Of a stretch of DNA of 64,000 bases, positions 59,815 to 64,000 are shown one piece after another. Position 1 is the stretch's first letter. The number at the start of each line of letters is the position of its first letter. The stretch spans positions 56,635-120,634 of the forward strand of contig JBCAZH010000003.1 in the NCBI GenBank assembly GCA_038533155.1, given 5' to 3'. A program made the translations under genes and the position numbers. A model generated the notes under the pieces. The model ran no database searches, was not told where the DNA came from, and worked only from the letters and a program-made list of their open reading frames with translations. Origin of the DNA: CALBPI01 sp038533155. GTDB lineage: Bacteria > Pseudomonadota > Gammaproteobacteria > Steroidobacterales > Woeseiaceae.

Positions 59815-61278
59815 ATGTACCCAGGTTCAGACTTTGACACTGAATGGAAACAGATGGTGTTTCCTTCGGACTACACGAATCCAAAACCGGATCCAGACGG
59901 TTACAACCTGCTCGTGATCGGCGCCGGCCCAGCGGGTCTAATTGTGTCGATCGCGGCAGCAGGGCTTGGCGCCAAGGTTGCGCTCGTCGAAAAACACGCC
60001 ATGGGCGGTGATTGCCTCAATGTCGGCTGCGTCCCCTCGAAAGCGCTGATCGAGATGGCGAGCCGTCGCCAGCACGGTGAGGACATCAGCTTCGATCAGG
60101 CGATGAGCTGGGTGCGCGAAGTGCGTTCGGGAATTGCACACCACGACTCGGTCGAGCGTTACTCCGAGAACGGTGTTGACGTCTTCCTTGGCGCAGCAGA
60201 GTTTGTCGACGAAAAGACAGTCGCCGTTGGCGAGACCCAACTGACGGCGGCGAAGATTGTCATCACGACCGGCGCTCGTGCCGCACTCCCGCCGATACCT
60301 GGACTCGCAGACGCCGCACCATTGACCAACGAGACGGTCTTTGATCTCAAGACGCAGCCTAAGCGGCTGGGAGTCATTGGCGCGGGACCGATTGGTTGCG
60401 AGCTGGCGCAGTCGTTTGCACGCCTAGGCTCCGAAGTCCATGTGTTTGAAATGGCGGATCGGCCGGTGCAGAACGAGATCGCAAAAGCGGGCGAGATTCT
60501 TGCCGAGCAGCTCGAAAAAGACGGCGTTAACCTGCACCTATCGACCGGCGCCAAAGGTATCCACAAGCGCGGCGATGTGCGCGTCATCGAAACCGACGGC
60601 GGCGACTTTGAAGTCGATGAAGTCCTCGTCGCTCTCGGCCGACAGCCCAACGTCGACCAATTGAATCTCGAGGCAGCTGGCGTGCGCTTCGACCCGCGCC
60701 GTGGCATCGAGGTGGATGAGAACCTACGCACGTCGAATCGACGAATCTTTGCAGCAGGCGACGTCTGCTCGAAATACCAGTTCACGAACAATGCGGACCA
60801 CCAAGCGCGCATCATCATCCGCAATGCTCTGTTCTTCGGGCGCGGGCGAGCTGCGCCGGAGCGCATTGGACGTTGCACGTACACCCATCCGGAGATCGCC
60901 CACGTGGGTGCTGAGGAATCGGAATTGGACCAACAAGGTGTGGCTTACGATGTCTACGAGGTGGAATGGGACGCGATGGATCGGGCTCGCACCGAGGGCG
61001 ACTCAGTAGGATTCGTTCGAGTACTGACCGAAAAAGGCAAGGACCGAATCCTGTCCGCAACCCTAGTGGGCAGTGACGCAGGTGAGCAGATCGCAACGCT
61101 ATCGGTTTTGCTTGCCAACGGCGAGGGGCTCGGCAAACTGGACGCCGCCGTCCTTGCTTACCCGACACGTTCCGAATACTTGCGCCGATTGGCCGATGCA
61201 TACAATCGAACCCGGCTGACACCGTTCGTTGCGAAGTTGTTTAAGCGATTGCTCGCGTGGCAACGCCGAGGCGCCTAA
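59815..61278 (+). CDS. FAD-dependent disulfide oxidoreductase, MerA-like without NmerA
   Basis: A 487-residue pyridine nucleotide-disulfide oxidoreductase. About 27 extra N-terminal residues precede the FAD motif VIGAGPAGLIVSIAAAGLG. The redox-active CLNVGC lies in MGGDCLNVGCVPSKALIEMA (near residues 62-81). The NAD motif is LGVIGAGPIGCELAQSFARLG and the dimer interface YTHPEIAHVGAEE. It lacks the C-terminal vicinal Cys pair of mercuric reductase, and the His-Glu dyad region reads AYPTRSEYLRR rather than HAHPT, so neither mercury nor lipoamide is a secure substrate. It overlaps the following gene region and follows the TVP38 gene. Confidence 0.87.
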   Translation: MYPGSDFDTEWKQMVFPSDYTNPKPDPDGYNLLVIGAGPAGLIVSIAAAGLGAKVALVEKHAMGGDCLNVGCVPSKALIEMASRRQHGEDISFDQAMSWVREVRSGIAHHDSVERYSENGVDVFLGAAEFVDEKTVAVGETQLTAAKIVITTGARAALPPIPGLADAAPLTNETVFDLKTQPKRLGVIGAGPIGCELAQSFARLGSEVHVFEMADRPVQNEIAKAGEILAEQLEKDGVNLHLSTGAKGIHKRGDVRVIETDGGDFEVDEVLVALGRQPNVDQLNLEAAGVRFDPRRGIEVDENLRTSNRRIFAAGDVCSKYQFTNNADHQARIIIRNALFFGRGRAAPERIGRCTYTHPEIAHVGAEESELDQQGVAYDVYEVEWDAMDRARTEGDSVGFVRVLTEKGKDRILSATLVGSDAGEQIATLSVLLANGEGLGKLDAAVLAYPTRSEYLRRLADAYNRTRLTPFVAKLFKRLLAWQRRGA

Positions 61279-61286
61279 TCACTCCT

Positions 61287-61961
61287 ATGAGACTTGCGAT
61301 CGTCATCCCCGTGCATGGCGATCACGGCGCACTGTCCCGACTGTTGGACCGAATCAATGAAATGACTGGGGTAGACCAGGTCATCGTTTCGGCCAGCCAA
61401 GTCTGGGAAGAAACCGACGTGTCGCGAGATCGGTTCGACGCTACTTTGATCCGCGGCGCTCAGGGCCGTGGCTCCCAACTGAACCGCGGTCGACAAGCCG
61501 CTGACGCAGACCTTCTGTGGTTTGTTCACGCAGATGCCAACCCACCCAGCGATGGGCCAACCGCGATTCGACAGGCGGTAGAAGACGGCGCCGACGGCGG
61601 CTACTTTCGATTCCGGTTTGACGGCATTCAGTCCGACGCGGCGAAACGACTCGCGGCGTTAATCAACTGGCGCGCGGCAAGGGGCATCGCCTACGGCGAT
61701 CAAGGACTATGGTTTCGCAGCGAGGTTTTCGATTCTCACGACGGCTTCGACGACGTTCCATTGTTTGAGGAAGTGTCGCTCGTGCGTGACGTCAAGACGA
61801 CAGGGCGATTCGAAGCGCTGTCAGCGTCGATCGGCGTTGATCCTCGCCGCTGGCAACAGACTGGTTGGATTTCAAGAACGCTCATCAATCGCGCACTCGC
61901 GATAGCCCATGCCTGCGGCGTATCGCCGCACACATTGGCTCGCTGGTACGCCAAACGCTAG
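61287..61961 (+). CDS. TIGR04283-type family 2 glycosyltransferase
   Basis: A 224-residue GT2/GT-A enzyme. The start MRLAIVIPVHGDHGALSRLL at 61287 matches the family; a GTG at 61257 inside the previous gene is the alternative. The repeat-like RGAQGRGSQLNRGRQAADAD precedes the metal-binding WFVHADANPP. C-terminal LFEEVSLVRDVKTTGRF is also typical. Like the TIGR04282 protein three genes upstream, it belongs to a group named for arsenosugar loci, but no arsenic gene is present. The four genes from 58.4 to 62.0 kb look like one operon. Confidence 0.85.
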   Translation: MRLAIVIPVHGDHGALSRLLDRINEMTGVDQVIVSASQVWEETDVSRDRFDATLIRGAQGRGSQLNRGRQAADADLLWFVHADANPPSDGPTAIRQAVEDGADGGYFRFRFDGIQSDAAKRLAALINWRAARGIAYGDQGLWFRSEVFDSHDGFDDVPLFEEVSLVRDVKTTGRFEALSASIGVDPRRWQQTGWISRTLINRALAIAHACGVSPHTLARWYAKR

Positions 61962-61991
61962 CTGCAAACGACGGGACTTATTCGGTTCCGT

Positions 61992-62996
61992 TTATGCTGG
62001 GAAGAAATCGATCGGCTTCGTCGTGGTAATGGCCTCGACGTCCTTAGCCTCAAAGCGGAACAGCTTGACGCGTTGCACCAACTTGCGCTCGAGATCCGGG
62101 TTGTTCAAATCGCTGGATGCGATTTCGCACGATGTCACAACCCCGTCCGGAGAAATCGTCAGTCGCAAGACTAGCTTGCCTTCAAGCGTAGGATCTTGAC
62201 GCAGCGCCCGATTGTAGAGCGCGTAAATCGCACCTTTGTTTCGGTCGAAAACCATTTCGATTTCCTCGCGCGACCGCGAGCCACGGTTACTTGATCCGCT
62301 GCGCTGAACGTCAGCCTCCGCACCGCCATTGCCGACGGCTGCGACAGGCGTTTCCACCTGTGTGGTGCTGCGGCCCGCCAAACCCGTGCCTCCCGTGTTG
62401 CGCGACAGTTGCGCCGTGTTGATGCCACCACTCGCCGCGCCAACGTTTGATGTGATCAGCGATCGCTCATTCCGCTCCGCCGCACCGACAGCACCCGTCA
62501 GCTCTTGGCTTCCCGACACCTGATTGACGACACTGTTGTCTCTCAACGCGGCAAGGTCATCGGAGAACGGCAGCAAGCCGGCGACGGATGCGCGCTCGCG
62601 AGCTGCAGGTGTGGGATCGGGCTGTACCACTTCCGGTTCCGGCTGTGGCTCAGGCTCGACCACAGGCTCCGGCGGCGCCTCCTGAACCACCTGCTCTGGC
62701 TCCTCAATCGGCTCTGGTTCCGGCTCTTCTTCCTCCACACGTGGTGGCGGCGGCGGTGGCAATTCTCGCTCTTCCAAAATGAGTTGCGCGAATCGCTGCT
62801 CGATTTCAACCGCTTCCGTCGGGTCCGGTTGCGGTGTCGGCAAGAACGGCCAGATGACGCTGAGCACCAACAAGATGATCAGCGTGGTCGTCAGGATCTT
62901 GCGAAATTTCTGCTCTTGCTCGTCCGATACGACAGACCAAGGTAGCTGATAGTCGCGATAGTAGGCTTGGTAGGAGGTCAGTGATGCGCTCGCCAT
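61992..62996 (-). CDS. TonB-like energy transducer with AgmX/PglI-type C-terminus
   Basis: A 334-residue protein. A single membrane anchor at about residues 33-50 is followed by a Pro/Glu-rich periplasmic spacer (about 65-130; PPPPPPRVEEEEPEPEPIEE). The C-terminal domain from about 240 is TonB/AgmX-like (FDRNKGAIYALYNRALRQD, GKLVLRLTISPDGVVTSCEI). It should transmit proton-motive force from the ExbB/ExbD motor to an outer-membrane or gliding-type partner. It lies three bases after the ExbD gene. The final KPIDFFPA differs from classical TonB. Confidence 0.88.
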   Translation of the reverse strand: MASASLTSYQAYYRDYQLPWSVVSDEQEQKFRKILTTTLIILLVLSVIWPFLPTPQPDPTEAVEIEQRFAQLILEERELPPPPPPRVEEEEPEPEPIEEPEQVVQEAPPEPVVEPEPQPEPEVVQPDPTPAARERASVAGLLPFSDDLAALRDNSVVNQVSGSQELTGAVGAAERNERSLITSNVGAASGGINTAQLSRNTGGTGLAGRSTTQVETPVAAVGNGGAEADVQRSGSSNRGSRSREEIEMVFDRNKGAIYALYNRALRQDPTLEGKLVLRLTISPDGVVTSCEIASSDLNNPDLERKLVQRVKLFRFEAKDVEAITTTKPIDFFPA

Positions 62997-62999
62997 CGG

Positions 63000-63533
63000 T
63001 CAGCCCCCCAGTCCATTGCTAACGGTTGCCAACTGTTCCGGACTTTTTTGCAGGACCGCCAAAGAAATCTTGCCGAAATCTGCGTCCGTACAGGTCGCCA
63101 TGATCTTCTTGATCAACCGGTACGACGTGGTCTTGTCGCCCATGATCGTGACTTCTCTTTGCGCGATATCTTGCCGCGCTGCCTCGCGCAGAATTCTGTC
63201 ATTCTGGGCGACGAGCGCTTGCTTCAACCCGGGAATCACATTGCCGTCTGCCGACAATACTTCCGCGACGTTCGCCACACGTTCACCTTGTACAAGGATC
63301 TCGTTTGCCGTGACAACGACAACTACCGTTTCACGCGCCTTCTGTTCGGCGATGGACTCCGGTAACTGCAGATCCTTGGCGTTCGGCAAAGACTCTACTT
63401 CCGAAGAATTCACCAACAGAAAGAACACGAGGATCGTAAAGATGTCCATCAACGATACAAGGTTCAACGCCGTCGACTTGTTGGCACGGCGGTGTCGCCG
63501 CTCCATTCGTACTGCGCGCGCAGAGTGACTCAT
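63000..63533 (-). CDS. exbD: ExbD/TolR family biopolymer transport protein
   Basis: A 177-residue ExbD/TolR protein with a short cytoplasmic N-terminus and one membrane helix (LNLVSLMDIFTILVFFLLV, about residues 22-40) containing the proton-relay Asp in SLMDIF. A periplasmic domain ends ISLAVLQKSPEQLATV. It is the second ExbD in the operon, downstream of another and upstream of the TonB-like gene, three bases from each. ExbD helps convert proton flow into motion of the TonB-like protein. Confidence 0.92.
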   Translation of the reverse strand: MSHSARAVRMERRHRRANKSTALNLVSLMDIFTILVFFLLVNSSEVESLPNAKDLQLPESIAEQKARETVVVVVTANEILVQGERVANVAEVLSADGNVIPGLKQALVAQNDRILREAARQDIAQREVTIMGDKTTSYRLIKKIMATCTDADFGKISLAVLQKSPEQLATVSNGLGG

Positions 63534-63536
63534 GGC

Positions 63537-64000
63537 TTATGCGCCTCCCACCTGGGTTGCGTCCCCCATTGAGATATCCGGGAACAAGTCGTAGCGTTTG
63601 ATCTCTCCACCTTCGGTGACCTCAACGAATACGCGCAACGTATCCATGACCTGGATGATCGTGTCGTACTCGATGTCAGCCTCCAGCAGGAGGGTGCAAT
63701 CCAGTTTCTCTGGATTGAGCTGTTTGACCTCACGCAACTTCGCCGAAAGTCGTTCGAGATCGTACTCCCCATCGACTTTGGTAATACTCGAAATCAGGCC
63801 GCCGTTGCGATCGCCCACATCTATCCGTGCTTCGCGCACGGTAATTTCCAACTGCATCGTTTCGACTGGCGTTTCCGCGGGCTCAGAGGACGCCCCGGGA
63901 ACATTCAGCTCGAGAATGGCGCGTTGCGAAAACACCGCCGTGATGAGCAGGAAAGGCACCAGAATCACCATCAGATTCATGAATGCCGTGATGTTGAGCT
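63537..64000 (-). CDS. exbD: ExbD/TolR family protein, 5' end outside window
   Basis: A second ExbD/TolR protein, at least 154 residues, with its start beyond the right edge. The frame is open to 64000 and reads LNITAFMNLMVILVPFLL, the usual membrane segment. The ATG at 63980 is therefore probably internal. The periplasmic part includes KLDCTLLLEADIEYDTIIQV. The usual relay Asp of the membrane helix appears replaced (FMNLMVIL has Asn where SLMDIF has Asp), suggesting an accessory subunit. An ExbB/TolQ gene is expected upstream, outside the window. Confidence 0.85.
   Translation of the reverse strand, partial: LNITAFMNLMVILVPFLLITAVFSQRAILELNVPGASSEPAETPVETMQLEITVREARIDVGDRNGGLISSITKVDGEYDLERLSAKLREVKQLNPEKLDCTLLLEADIEYDTIIQVMDTLRVFVEVTEGGEIKRYDLFPDISMGDATQVGGA

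Noticed and set aside
59815..61278. Mercuric reductase or dihydrolipoamide dehydrogenase as firm names
   Set aside because: No NmerA domain or C-terminal Cys pair, and no HAHPT dyad; only the broader family is supported.

Overview
The window is almost entirely a dense envelope-polysaccharide region of a Gram-negative bacterium. It looks like a gammaproteobacterium, probably marine or otherwise aquatic. This is inferred from the exosortase A (XrtA/PEP-CTERM) exopolysaccharide gene set, outer-membrane Wza/Wzi/beta-barrel export proteins, a carbohydrate-type sulfotransferase, a GlnB protein and an AgmX-type TonB/ExbD system. No rRNA, tRNA, CRISPR array, insertion sequence or phage gene was seen. 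No gene-free stretch exceeds 300 bases. Base composition and codon use look even by eye, with no obvious foreign island.

Layout. Positions 1-9.4 kb hold a truncated glycosyltransferase, a Wzx flippase, a Wzy/ligase, a glycosyltransferase, a secreted protein of unknown function closed by a clear terminator, a sulfotransferase, a low-molecular-weight tyrosine phosphatase and another glycosyltransferase. From 9.4 to 17.2 kb lie an asparagine-synthase-like amidotransferase and a forward operon: glycosyltransferase, beta-propeller protein, ATP-grasp ligase, glycosyltransferase, polysaccharide deacetylase. From 17.1 to 33.6 kb is the XrtA core. It contains a glycosyltransferase, FemAB-like transferase, DUF3473 deacetylase, beta-barrel protein, tyrosine autokinase, Wzz, Wza-type lipoprotein, VanZ-like protein, TPR lipoprotein PrsT, exosortase XrtA, sensor kinase PrsK and a priming sugar transferase of the EpsB type. 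From 33.7 to 37.9 kb are shared sugar-nucleotide genes: phosphomannomutase, GDP-mannose pyrophosphorylase and UDP-glucose dehydrogenase.

A second, separate polysaccharide locus spans 37.9-55.6 kb. A PglF/PglE/PglD/PglC-like set can make and prime a diacetamido-trideoxyhexose. It is followed by a glycosyltransferase, an Amj-family-like flippase, a Wzy polymerase and a GT11 transferase. Then come a ColD-like GDP-sugar 3-dehydratase, an Fcl/ColC-like reductase and Gmd, and finally Wzz, a large SLBB-domain Wza-type protein and Wzi. ManB and ManC, just upstream, supply GDP-mannose to this branch. The ColD-like active site, with histidine in place of the PLP lysine, suggests GDP-colitose or a close relative rather than fucose alone.

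From 55.6 kb onward the genes are housekeeping-like: nitroreductase, metallo-beta-lactamase-fold hydrolase, Nudix hydrolase, GlnB, a TIGR04282/TVP38/flavin disulfide reductase/TIGR04283 operon, and a TonB-ExbD-ExbD operon that runs off the right edge. How it fits together (inference): two complete synthesis and export lines share GDP-mannose and UDP-glucuronate supply. The XrtA line is probably controlled by PrsK and sigma-54, but its partner PrsR and any PEP-CTERM substrate lie outside this window.
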